Numbered from the stretch's first letter, positions 1 through 6,464 are shown. The stretch: 7,796 nt of DNA from Chitinophaga pinensis (GCA_945872805.1 CAMCBE010000088.1:1-7796), one strand, 5' to 3'. Translations and numbers: made by a program. The notes: generated by a model from the sequence alone, not told the origin.

Positions 1-282
1 GGCCCGTACATTGTTCCTTATCCCTATACTCGCCAAGTGTTGCTGAAGTTTTTGATGAGCCGATTCAATGGAGGCATTATTATTCTTCCAAATATCATGC
101 ATCACATGAGGAGTAGCTGTAAAGGTTTCATAGCCCAATTCAATCAATCCATTTAGTAACAACACTGAAGTTTCGAGATCTGGAGAACCATCATCGATAC
201 CAGGAAGGATATGAGAATGATAATCAGTCTTCAACAGATGAAATGGAAAAGATGGAAGTGATTTGCGTTTGAAGAAAAACAA
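1..282 (-). CDS. ywqE: YwqE/CpsB-type tyrosine-protein phosphatase, PHP family (3' end outside window)
   Basis: I translated this by hand; 94 codons are visible and the C-terminal two thirds lie beyond the left edge. The product reads MFFFKRK at the start, then at about residues 23-35 the PHP-family metal-binding signature DYHSHILPGIDDG, then TATPHVMHD at about residues 55-63, both typical of manganese-dependent CpsB/YwqE phosphatases. In characterised relatives these enzymes dephosphorylate the bacterial tyrosine kinase (Wzc/CpsD type) that controls capsule or exopolysaccharide chain length. There is no ATG: the frame runs back to a stop at 301-303, and the best start is TTG at 280-282, which gives the usual short FFFKRK leader; ATT at 283-285 is an alternative. 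It begins 10 bp after the fcl stop, so it is probably in the same operon. Family call is firm; start is uncertain. Confidence 0.88.
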   Translation of the reverse strand, partial: MFFFKRKSLPSFPFHLLKTDYHSHILPGIDDGSPDLETSVLLLNGLIELGYETFTATPHVMHDIWKNNNASIESAHQKLQQHLASIGIRNNVRA

Positions 283-292
283 AATATTACAA

Positions 293-1228
293 TTAATTAC
301 TTAGTTGTTGAGTGCTATATTCAGCATAGACACTTTTTAATCCTTCACGTAGTCCAATTTTATATGTCCAACCCAAAGAAGCCAGCTTAGAAACATCCAA
401 TAATTTTCTAGGCGTCCCATCTGGTTTTGTATGGTCAAATTGGATAGTGCCTTGAAAACCTACTACTTCCTTAATCAAAAGGGCCAATTCGGATATTGTA
501 ACATCCTCCCCGGCACCAATATTTACTAATCCTTGCTCATCATAATTTTCCATTAAAAAACAACACGCTTGGGCAAGGTCATCAACATGAAGAAATTCTC
601 TTCTTGGTGTACCCGTTCCCCAGACCGTAACAGAAGGCTCATTATTTAATTTCGCCTCATGGAATTTTCTGATTAAAGAAGGAAGAACGTGGGCATTTTG
701 TAAATCGTAATTATCATTCGGACCGTATAAATTGGTTGGCATTACAGAAATAAAATTACAACCATACTGAGCACGATACGCATCACATAGTTTTATGCCT
801 GCAATTTTTGCAATCGCATACGGCTCGTTGGTATGCTCTAAAACACCCGTCAACATGGACTCCTCTTTCATGGGTTGCGGAGCAAACTTTGGATAGATAC
901 ATGAAGAACCAAAAAACAATAATTTCTTTACCCCTATTTTATACGCCGCATGAATAACATTTGACTCCATCATCAAATTCTGATAAATAAAATCAGCACA
1001 ATAGGTATTGTTTGCCATGATACCACCTACCCTAGCAGCTGCTAAAAAAATATAGTCAGGCTTCTCCGCTTCAAAAAAAATATTTACGGCATGTTGGTTA
1101 ATAAGATCCAACTCCGCCGAATTCTTAAGAATAAAGTTTGTATACCCCGTCTTTTTTAAGAAACGATGCACAGCTGAACCCACCATTCCACGATGACCTG
1201 CGATGTATATTTTAGCGTTTAAATCCAT
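293..1228 (-). CDS. fcl: GDP-L-fucose synthase (GDP-4-keto-6-deoxymannose epimerase/reductase)
   Basis: This cytoplasmic short-chain dehydrogenase/reductase epimerises GDP-4-keto-6-deoxy-D-mannose at C3 and C5 and reduces it with NADPH to GDP-L-fucose. At 311 aa it has the family length. The N-terminal Rossmann motif GHRGMVGSA is at residues 11-19. The catalytic set matches the E. coli enzyme with an offset of one: Ser108, Cys110 (GSSCIYP), Tyr137 and Lys141 (YAIAK), and His180. Other family blocks are VGGIMANNTY, VMPTNLYGP, EFLHVDDLA and KPDGTPRKLLDV. ATG at 1226-1228 lies 4 bp left of a 10-bp tandem repeat that fills the gap to gmd, and no Shine-Dalgarno sequence is seen. It follows gmd, the preceding enzyme of the pathway. 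No missing key residues; very confident. Confidence 0.97.
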   Translation of the reverse strand: MDLNAKIYIAGHRGMVGSAVHRFLKKTGYTNFILKNSAELDLINQHAVNIFFEAEKPDYIFLAAARVGGIMANNTYCADFIYQNLMMESNVIHAAYKIGVKKLLFFGSSCIYPKFAPQPMKEESMLTGVLEHTNEPYAIAKIAGIKLCDAYRAQYGCNFISVMPTNLYGPNDNYDLQNAHVLPSLIRKFHEAKLNNEPSVTVWGTGTPRREFLHVDDLAQACCFLMENYDEQGLVNIGAGEDVTISELALLIKEVVGFQGTIQFDHTKPDGTPRKLLDVSKLASLGWTYKIGLREGLKSVYAEYSTQQLSN

Positions 1229-1231
1229 TGA

Positions 1232-1341
1232 AGGAGTTGAGGAAGGTTTAGAAAGGTTGAGGGAAGTCTAGAAAGGTTTAGGGAGGTTGAGGAAGGTTTA
1301 GAAAGGTTGAGGGAAGTTTAGGAATGTTTAGAAAGGTTGAG
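1232..1341. repeat. Degenerate 10-bp tandem repeat between gmd and fcl
   Basis: Eleven consecutive 10-bp units fill most of the 120-bp gap between gmd and fcl with no insertions or deletions. On the plus strand units alternate between GAAGGTTTAG and AAAGGTTGAG types (rough consensus RRARGTTKAG); on the mRNA strand they are pyrimidine-rich (CTAAACCTTC / CTCAACCTTT). There is also a 50-bp higher order: 1242-1271 and 1292-1321 match at 29 of 30 positions. The tract begins 4 bp upstream of the fcl start codon. Whether it affects fcl translation, mRNA stability or DNA shape cannot be told from sequence. The exact period is seen directly; function is unknown. Confidence 0.93.
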
Positions 1342-1348
1342 GCGTAAA

Positions 1349-2464
1349 CTATTCATGCTGATTTTTAACATTGAATCCGTATTCCTTTAGAAACTTTTCT
1401 TTCTTAAACAGCGCTACATCACTGCTTACCATATCTTTTACCAACATAGCCAAATCATATTTAGGCTTCCAGTTCAATTTAGTCATCGCTTTGGTTGGGT
1501 CTCCAATCAACAATTCTACTTCAGTCGGTCTAAAATAGGCAGCATCCACAGCCACTACTTCTCTCCCAATTTCAACAGGGTATTCCGAATTATTAGCAGC
1601 CACCACATACCCTCTTTCATCTACCCCTTCACCTTTAAATTCAACGATTATTCCTACTTCAGCAAACGACATTTTCACAAAATCACGAACGGGTGTGGTT
1701 ATGCCTGTGGCAATCACATAATCTTCTGGTTCCGGCTGTTGGAGTATACGCCACATGGCTTCAACATAATCTTTTGCATGGCCCCAATCACGACGAGCAT
1801 CTAAATTCCCAAGATAAATTTTGTCTTGTAGCCTTAACGCAATTTTAGCAACACCACGGGTTATCTTTCGCGTAACAAATGTTTCCCCACGTAATGGACT
1901 TTCATGATTGAATAAAATTCCATTTGCAGCAAACATATTATATGCTTCTCGGTAATTAACTGTGATCCAATAAGCATACATCTTTGCTACCGCATAAGGT
2001 GAACGCGGATAAAATGGGGTAGTTTCTTTTTGTGGTACTTCTTGCACCAACCCATATAATTCAGATGTAGAAGCCTGATAAATTTTTGTTTTTTTAGTAA
2101 GCCCGAGTAAACGAACTGCTTCTAGTATTCTAAGTGTACCAATACCATCCGCATTAGCCGTGTATTCTGGTGTGTCGAAGCTTACTTTAACGTGGCTCAT
2201 TGCTGCCAAATTATAAATCTCATCGGGCTGAACCTCTTGTATAATGCGAATTAAGTTAGTAGAATCAGTTAAGTCGCCATAATGCAACGTAAGTTTAATT
2301 CCCTTCTCATGAGGGTCTTGGTATAAATGATCTATACGATCAGTATTGAAAAGAGAAGACCTTCTTTTAATGCCATGAACAGTATACCCTTTTTCCAAAA
2401 GCAATTCGGTAAGGTATGCTCCATCTTGTCCGGTGACCCCTGTAACTAATGCTACTTTACTCAT
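1349..2464 (-). CDS. gmd: GDP-mannose 4,6-dehydratase
   Basis: This is an NADP-dependent extended SDR enzyme that converts GDP-D-mannose to GDP-4-keto-6-deoxy-D-mannose, the substrate of the Fcl enzyme encoded next. It has 371 aa, full family length. Residues 8-16 carry the cofactor loop (TGVTGQDGA), followed by GIKRRSS at about 31-37 that contacts the NADP phosphate. The catalytic residues are Thr133 and Glu135 in ASTSELYG and the Tyr157/Lys161 pair in YAVAK. NHESPLRGETFVTRK (186-200) and LDARRDWGHAKDY (221-233) are hallmark GMD blocks. The ATG overlaps the stop of the upstream chimeric ORF by 4 bp (ATGA at 2464-2461), indicating translational coupling in one operon. No oddities in the protein. 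Confidence 0.97.
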   Translation of the reverse strand: MSKVALVTGVTGQDGAYLTELLLEKGYTVHGIKRRSSLFNTDRIDHLYQDPHEKGIKLTLHYGDLTDSTNLIRIIQEVQPDEIYNLAAMSHVKVSFDTPEYTANADGIGTLRILEAVRLLGLTKKTKIYQASTSELYGLVQEVPQKETTPFYPRSPYAVAKMYAYWITVNYREAYNMFAANGILFNHESPLRGETFVTRKITRGVAKIALRLQDKIYLGNLDARRDWGHAKDYVEAMWRILQQPEPEDYVIATGITTPVRDFVKMSFAEVGIIVEFKGEGVDERGYVVAANNSEYPVEIGREVVAVDAAYFRPTEVELLIGDPTKAMTKLNWKPKYDLAMLVKDMVSSDVALFKKEKFLKEYGFNVKNQHE

Positions 2465-3348
2465 AGGTTTATAAACTGTTTAATTTTTCTCAATGGCTTC
2501 AAAATTAATGTAAAATAATGAGGTTTTAGCCCATTCATGGCCCATGCCATTCTATCTTCCTGATTCGCTATCAGCCTATTCTTAATCGATGCAGTGCTTT
2601 TTCCACCTTGCCTCATATTTACTATTACATCTTGTAGGTAAGCGGCCTTAATTTCATGTTTAAGTAAAAGACGAAGCATCAACTCGTAATCAGCTGAGGA
2701 ATTCAATACCGTATTAAACATCCCTAGATTCAGGTATACACTACGTCTAACAAAAAATGTAGGATGAGGAGGCATCCATCCCCAATAAAAATCACTGATT
2801 TTATACCCGCCCGACCTCCACTTACGCTCAACTTTATGGGTGTCGATCGAATCCACAAAATTCAAATCAGCATACACCGCATCAACGCTACTATCGTTAA
2901 ATAATTCCGCTACGTTGTGTAAAACGTCACGGTGTGAATATAAATCGTCTGCATTCAAGATACCAACCACATCACCGCTTGCCATTTCAATGCCTTTATT
3001 CATGGCATGGTAAATGCCTTTATCTTTTTCAGACACATATTTTGAAACATGGGGAAAACGAGAAACAATTTCCGAGGTATGATCAGATGAAGCTCCGTCA
3101 ATAATGATATGCTCAATTGATTCATGCGATTGATCTGCAATACTGGTTAATGTATCTCCAATGGTTGAAGCAGCATTGTCACTGAACACATTGATGATTA
3201 GTTGATCTCCTTTTTGAGCACGTTGCTCGGGCACGTTGAATTGACTATACTTTGTAGAATCAATGTCCCCTTGCAAGTACTGCAACTTACTATAGGTAGT
3301 GCAAGAAGTTAAATAAAAAAGTGCAGCTATGAATGATATGAACCTCAT
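2461..3348 (-). CDS. Chimera: Wza-type export lipoprotein N-terminus fused to a family 2 glycosyltransferase
   Basis: The 295-aa product joins two unrelated proteins. Residues 1-16 are a lipoprotein signal peptide with lipobox LTSC (Cys16). Residues 17-57 (YSKLQYLQGDID..., then AQKGDQLIINVFSDN) resemble the beginning of Bacteroidota polysaccharide-export (Wza/BexD-like) outer-membrane lipoproteins. From about residue 59 it becomes a WcaA-like GT2 glycosyltransferase: STIGDTLTSIADQ, IEHIIIDGASSDHT (79-91), SEKDKGIYHAMNKGI (106-120), the LNADD metal/nucleotide motif (131-135) and SADYELMLR (218-226). The usual GT2 first strand (SIITATYN type) is absent. I chose ATG at 3346-3348, since an upstream ATG at 3384 would overlap upxY and put 12 residues before the signal peptide. 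As built, the transferase would be exported away from its nucleotide-sugar donor, so it is probably not functional. A natural deletion or a misassembly could explain it. Confidence 0.85.
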   Translation of the reverse strand: MRFISFIAALFYLTSCTTYSKLQYLQGDIDSTKYSQFNVPEQRAQKGDQLIINVFSDNAASTIGDTLTSIADQSHESIEHIIIDGASSDHTSEIVSRFPHVSKYVSEKDKGIYHAMNKGIEMASGDVVGILNADDLYSHRDVLHNVAELFNDSSVDAVYADLNFVDSIDTHKVERKWRSGGYKISDFYWGWMPPHPTFFVRRSVYLNLGMFNTVLNSSADYELMLRLLLKHEIKAAYLQDVIVNMRQGGKSTASIKNRLIANQEDRMAWAMNGLKPHYFTLILKPLRKIKQFINL

Positions 3349-3367
3349 GAGGTTTATAGTTTTATAA

Positions 3368-3868
3368 TTAAAGTTTAATAACATTTTTGCGATCGAATTT
3401 TGCAGTGAGAATAAATCCTAAACTATCTATTCTTACCTCTACGATATTATTCCCCATCGTCCTAATTACCCGACCAGATGCACCCATCATCACACCGGCA
3501 TTGACCATTACTTCATCAGCTGGATTTACATCGATGGCTCTTATTTCAACATCATCGTATTCAGACATGAATCTTTTAATCTCAACGATTTCTTCATCTT
3601 TAACAATAGCCGGTTTACCATTCCAATATACAAAATTCAGAATGCCGTCCACATATCGAATGTCAGTCTTTAATTCTTCGGATACCCTTACGAAAATATA
3701 ACTTTTGAATAATGGCTCTTCAATAACCTTGATTCGGTCACTCCATTTTCGCCTCACCTTATTTAATGGGCAATAGGCTTCAATCCCTTTCAACTGTAAA
3801 GAGTTAAAAATTTTCTTTTCCCACCTTGGCTTGGTATACAATGCATACCATTTTTTAAGATCGCTCAT
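3368..3868 (-). CDS. UpxY-like transcription antiterminator (NusG paralogue)
   Basis: This 166-aa specialised NusG paralogue is of the kind that opens Bacteroidota capsule and exopolysaccharide operons (UpxY in Bacteroides; RfaH is the proteobacterial counterpart). Such proteins bind RNA polymerase and reduce premature termination in their own long operon. Residues 6-103 form the NGN domain, with WYALYTKPRWEKKI (7-20), a basic stretch RRKWSDR (39-45) and PLFKSYIFVRV (52-62). Residues about 113-166 form a KOW-like barrel with the core GASGRVIR (129-136). It is the first gene after a 348-bp gap with a candidate promoter; the next ORF starts 19 bp downstream. No Shine-Dalgarno sequence. Position and sequence both support the role, although the operon it should serve now looks shortened. 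Confidence 0.92.
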   Translation of the reverse strand: MSDLKKWYALYTKPRWEKKIFNSLQLKGIEAYCPLNKVRRKWSDRIKVIEEPLFKSYIFVRVSEELKTDIRYVDGILNFVYWNGKPAIVKDEEIVEIKRFMSEYDDVEIRAIDVNPADEVMVNAGVMMGASGRVIRTMGNNIVEVRIDSLGFILTAKFDRKNVIKL

Positions 3869-3940
3869 TGTGTGTTTTTTATGGCTTCGCCTCCTCAGTC
3901 ACATCACTAAAATGGACCAAGTAAATTGTTTGCCTTTCCT

Positions 3941-3955
3941 CTTGAATCTTTCAAG
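3941..3955. promoter_or_regulatory. 6-bp palindrome (CTTGAA-TCT-TTCAAG) at the predicted upxY transcript start
   Basis: A perfect inverted repeat with two 6-bp arms and a 3-bp centre overlaps the downstream part of the candidate -7 box and the predicted start site of the upxY operon. It could be a repressor operator or, if transcribed, a small hairpin at the 5' end of the leader. The symmetry is seen; the role is inference. Confidence 0.35.
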
Positions 3956-3982
3956 CGTATAAAACAACGCTGCTGGCTCAAT
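3952..3982 (-). promoter_or_regulatory. Candidate Bacteroidota promoter for the upxY-gmd-fcl operon
   Basis: On the minus strand ATTG at 3982-3979 is followed by a 19-bp spacer and TACGCTTG at 3959-3952. This fits the Bacteroidota sigma-ABfr pattern (TTTG, about 19 bp, TAnnTTTG) with one mismatch in each box. Transcription would start near 3945, leaving a leader of roughly 75-80 nt before upxY. Such leaders are where NusG paralogues are thought to load. Predicted by eye only. Confidence 0.42.
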
Positions 3983-4040
3983 GATAATTCAATTAAGTGC
4001 AGGTAATCTTAACGCTAGCTGTTAATTATCAACACATTAT

Positions 4041-4115
4041 AAAAAATGAAAAAGGAGATAGAAACCAGGAAGAGAAGTTGGTATACTTAAACTCCTCACC
4101 ATATCTTTTATCTCC
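4041..4115 (-). terminator. Candidate terminator after the M28 peptidase (nested hairpin plus T-rich tail)
   Basis: On the minus strand an outer stem GGAGATA (4115-4109) pairs with TATCTCC (4060-4054), and an inner stem GAGGAGTT (4097-4090) pairs with AACTTCTC (4079-4072) with one G-U pair. The two are separated by 11-nt strands on each side, and the structure is followed at once by TTTTTCATTTTTT (4053-4041). It lies about 100 nt past the peptidase stop. The large internal loop makes it a weak intrinsic terminator; a structured small RNA or leader element is an alternative. Confidence 0.4.
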
Positions 4116-4216
4116 CTAATCACTTTTTTTCATCTTCTTAATTTAACGAAAAATGAAGATGATTAGTGTGCAGATGGCAGACTAAATCATCATGCCAAAA
4201 TGCCTAAAATTTCTGG

Positions 4217-5749
4217 TTAATCCAACTTTTTGTCCCGTGCAATCATTCTGTCACGATTCGCCATTTCCCATGCAGTATGGAAAATCAATTGTGCACGTTT
4301 TGCCATCAATACATAGTTGATTTTGTCGGGGGTATCGGTTGGTTGATGGTAATCTGCCAATAACATGCCATCATAATAGAATATGATCGGCACGCCTTTG
4401 CTAGCGAAATTATAATGATCACTTCTGTAATAAATGCGTTCGGTGTCTTTAGGATCATTAAATTTATAATCCAACACAAGCTTTGTAAACTGCTTATTTA
4501 CCCCCTCGCTGATTGGCTTTAATTCAGTACTCAATTTATCATCCCCCACAACATAAATATAATTGGTTGTATCGCCTGAAGTGCGCTCTGTGTCTATCCT
4601 TCCGATCATATCGATGTTAAGATCAGCAGTAACTTTATCCAATGGAATGGTTGGGTGATTTGAGTAATACTCAGAACCCCAAAGGCCTTTTTCTTCACCG
4701 CTAACAGCCATGAATAAGATGTTGCGACGTGGCCCTTTTCCGGCAGCTTTTGCTTTAACAAAAGCCTCAGCAATTTCCAATACGGAAACAGTACCAGAGC
4801 CGTCATCATCTGCACCATAGTAGATAACATCGCCATCCTTGCCTAAGTGATCATAATGGGCAGTAATCACTAGCCACTCATCAGATTTATCAGATCCTTC
4901 AAGGTATCCAAGTACATTGCTACTAGCCAACTCAGTGATTGCCTTTTGAAAAGAAAGTGTAAGATTAGCATTGATCACGGTACCATCAACTTTACCTTTT
5001 TTTCCAGCTTCTTTCCAAGCAATCCAACATGAATCACTTCCCGCAATGGCTGAAGCTGTTTTGTCGGAGATGGTATAAATATTAGGGAATACTTCAGACT
5101 TAAACATATTGTTGCTTAGCGCCCCAGCCGGTTTACCCGACTTGCGCGGAAATCCTCCGCCAGAGATAAGTATTGCCGCGGCTCCTTTACTTCGAGCCGT
5201 GAGCATCTTTCCGTACATACCGGAAGATGCCATATATCCAGCTTCAGAAGGCTTAAAATCTGCAGGGGCCCCTTCCATAATTAATACCACTTTGCCAGCT
5301 ACATTTAGTCCAGCATAATCATCCACATCCTTATCAACAATACCATGTCCAACAAAAACAATTTCAGAAAAATTATTGGTGACATTATTGTTTAAATAGT
5401 ACGACGGAACAAAATCTTTATCCAGCTCAAACTCTTTGCCATCAAGCATTAGATCAACACCTAACAAACTATCTTTATACACAGGGTATGTCATTTGATA
5501 CGATCCTTTGTTTCCCGGTTTTAGTCCGAGCGACGCAAAATGATTTTCGATATAGGCTGCTGCCTTACGTTGCCCTGGGCTTGCTGTTTCGCGGCCTTCC
5601 ATTTCTTTTCCGGCAACAATATACAGATGCTTACTAAGGTCTTCCGCCGTGATGGTTGCTGCAAAGGTTTTTGAAGCAGTTGCCGTTTTCTGAGCAAATG
5701 AAGTTGTTCCTAAAAGCAAAAAGATAAAAAGGGTGAGAAGCTTTTGCAT
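4217..5749 (-). CDS. Secreted M28 family zinc aminopeptidase with PA domain
   Basis: Using ATG at 5747-5749 the product has 510 aa and opens with a clean signal peptide (MQKLLTLFIFLLLGTTSFAQ, probable cleavage after SFA). A longer frame starting at 5797 adds 16 residues ahead of it and is less likely. About residues 125-255 look like a protease-associated (PA) insert (EIVFVGHGI, GKVVLIMEG, GAAAILISGG). The co-catalytic two-zinc peptidase domain follows, with the expected M28 residues: His298/Asp300 (TAHYDHLG), Asp315 (GADDDGSG), Glu352-Glu353 (SGEEKGLWGS), Asp380 (NIDMIGR) and His468 (DYHQPTDTPD). Relatives remove N-terminal amino acids from peptides outside the cytoplasm; the exact substrate cannot be assigned. 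It stands alone between two long gaps, so it is probably its own transcription unit. All metal ligands are intact. Confidence 0.94.
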   Translation of the reverse strand: MQKLLTLFIFLLLGTTSFAQKTATASKTFAATITAEDLSKHLYIVAGKEMEGRETASPGQRKAAAYIENHFASLGLKPGNKGSYQMTYPVYKDSLLGVDLMLDGKEFELDKDFVPSYYLNNNVTNNFSEIVFVGHGIVDKDVDDYAGLNVAGKVVLIMEGAPADFKPSEAGYMASSGMYGKMLTARSKGAAAILISGGGFPRKSGKPAGALSNNMFKSEVFPNIYTISDKTASAIAGSDSCWIAWKEAGKKGKVDGTVINANLTLSFQKAITELASSNVLGYLEGSDKSDEWLVITAHYDHLGKDGDVIYYGADDDGSGTVSVLEIAEAFVKAKAAGKGPRRNILFMAVSGEEKGLWGSEYYSNHPTIPLDKVTADLNIDMIGRIDTERTSGDTTNYIYVVGDDKLSTELKPISEGVNKQFTKLVLDYKFNDPKDTERIYYRSDHYNFASKGVPIIFYYDGMLLADYHQPTDTPDKINYVLMAKRAQLIFHTAWEMANRDRMIARDKKLD

Positions 5750-5768
5750 ACTGAGTAAAAGTTTATCG

Positions 5769-5797
5769 ATTATAATGACCTGACTATACAAGAGCAA
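5769..5797 (-). promoter_or_regulatory. Possible promoter of the M28 peptidase gene
   Basis: On the minus strand TTGCTC (5797-5792), a 17-bp spacer and TATAAT (5774-5769) form a sigma70-like arrangement. Transcription would begin only about 13 nt before the ATG at 5749. Bacteroidota housekeeping promoters normally use TAnnTTTG, which I do not see here, so this is a weak call. Confidence 0.22.
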
Positions 5798-5873
5798 TAT
5801 CGCTTAAAAAATTGAAAAGTTAACCACTATGTGTTACCAGTCATCACAATGAAGTATACTAAAAATAGTATGT

Positions 5874-5910
5874 GAAAATTTGGCACTAATTTAATACGTA
5901 AAATCAGTGC
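5874..5910 (-). terminator. Candidate terminator downstream of rpiB
   Basis: On the minus strand GCACTGATTT (5910-5901) and AAATTAGTGC (5892-5883) form a 10-bp stem with one G-U pair and an 8-nt loop, followed by CAAATTTTC (5882-5874). It lies about 108 nt past the rpiB stop, in the gap before the peptidase gene. The stem is convincing but A/T-rich in its upper half and the T-run is short. A second small stem, ATACTA/TAGTAT with a 4-nt loop, follows at 5871-5856. Confidence 0.38.
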
Positions 5911-6017
5911 TTTAGCCCCATTAAAACGGAAATTAAAGTGTAGAATTTTGTAGAATAACCATGTAAAATGAGTAATCCCCTGTTGGCAAAATACAATTAG
6001 GAAAAGAATGAAATACC

Positions 6018-6443
6018 TTACATCTTACCAACCCGTGTTGCGTGTCGTCCCCCTTCGAATTCGGTTGCAAGGAATACATCCACTATCTCTAATGCTGCGT
6101 CTACCGGAATAAAGCGGGCAGGCACGCAGATTATATTGGCATCATTGTGTGCACGTGCTAAAATAGCAATTTCCTTTTCCCAACAAATGGCTGCGCGAAT
6201 TCCAGCATGTTTGTTGGCGGTAATAGCCACACCGTTAGCAGAACCGCAAACGAGTACACCAAATAATGAAACTCCGGTTTCAACAGCAGATGCCACGGCA
6301 TGCGCATAATCAGGGTAGTCGCATGATGCCTCCGTAAAGGTTCCTAGATCGTTGACCTCAAAACCTGCTTGCGTAAGGTGATCTTTGATCGCTTCTTTGT
6401 AGCTGAAGCCTGCATGATCTGAACCGATGGCTATTTTTTTCAT
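6018..6443 (-). CDS. rpiB: Ribose-5-phosphate isomerase B
   Basis: This 141-aa cytoplasmic RpiB/LacAB-family enzyme interconverts ribose 5-phosphate and ribulose 5-phosphate in the pentose phosphate pathway. Residues known from E. coli RpiB are in place: Asp9-His10 (SDHAG), the catalytic base Cys66, Ser68 where E. coli has Thr, His99 (RAHND), Arg133 and Arg137. The anion-hole loop reads CGSANGV; the related enzymes I know of usually have Gly where Ala69 stands (CGSGNGV or CGTGIGM), a mild variation. The ATG has an A/T-rich leader without a Shine-Dalgarno sequence. It starts 21 bp after tatC on the same strand and is probably co-transcribed with it. Family very sure; allose-6-phosphate isomerase activity is a related possibility. 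Confidence 0.96.
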   Translation of the reverse strand: MKKIAIGSDHAGFSYKEAIKDHLTQAGFEVNDLGTFTEASCDYPDYAHAVASAVETGVSLFGVLVCGSANGVAITANKHAGIRAAICWEKEIAILARAHNDANIICVPARFIPVDAALEIVDVFLATEFEGGRHATRVGKM

Positions 6444-6464
6444 GGCAAAAGAATTAATTAAAAT

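Larger units (their letters stand above)
3869..4216. other. Intergenic region upstream of the polysaccharide operon
   Basis: These 348 bp separate the M28 peptidase gene from upxY and hold no credible ORF. From right to left (transcription order) they contain an A/T-rich stem TCATCTTC/GAAGATGA (4130-4137 with 4155-4162), a nested inverted repeat followed by a T-rich stretch (terminator candidate), a weak inverted repeat GATAATT/AATTATC (3983-3989 with 4024-4030), a Bacteroidota-type promoter candidate and a short palindrome near the predicted transcript start. No tRNA or known riboswitch shape was recognised. Confidence 0.7.

Noticed and set aside
1232..1341. Coding extension of fcl into the 10-bp repeat
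   Set aside because: The fcl product begins at a normal position relative to the E. coli enzyme (GHRG at residue 11 versus 10), and the repeat has the drift pattern of noncoding DNA.
3387..3701. Plus-strand ORF of 104 codons opposite upxY
   Set aside because: It is fully antisense to a strongly conserved NusG-like gene, has no recognisable domain and a Ser/Thr/Ile-rich composition expected from reading the opposite strand.
4130..4162. Stem TCATCTTC/GAAGATGA as the peptidase terminator
   Set aside because: On the minus strand the stem is followed by a run of A, not T, and the loop is 17 nt, so it does not look like an intrinsic terminator for the minus-strand gene.
4606..4836. Minus-strand ORF of 76 codons in another frame of the peptidase gene
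   Set aside because: It overlaps the zinc-site coding region, whose own frame carries every expected catalytic residue.
5109..5318. Plus-strand ORF of 69 codons inside the M28 peptidase gene
   Set aside because: Antisense shadow of the PA-domain region; no start context or homology seen.
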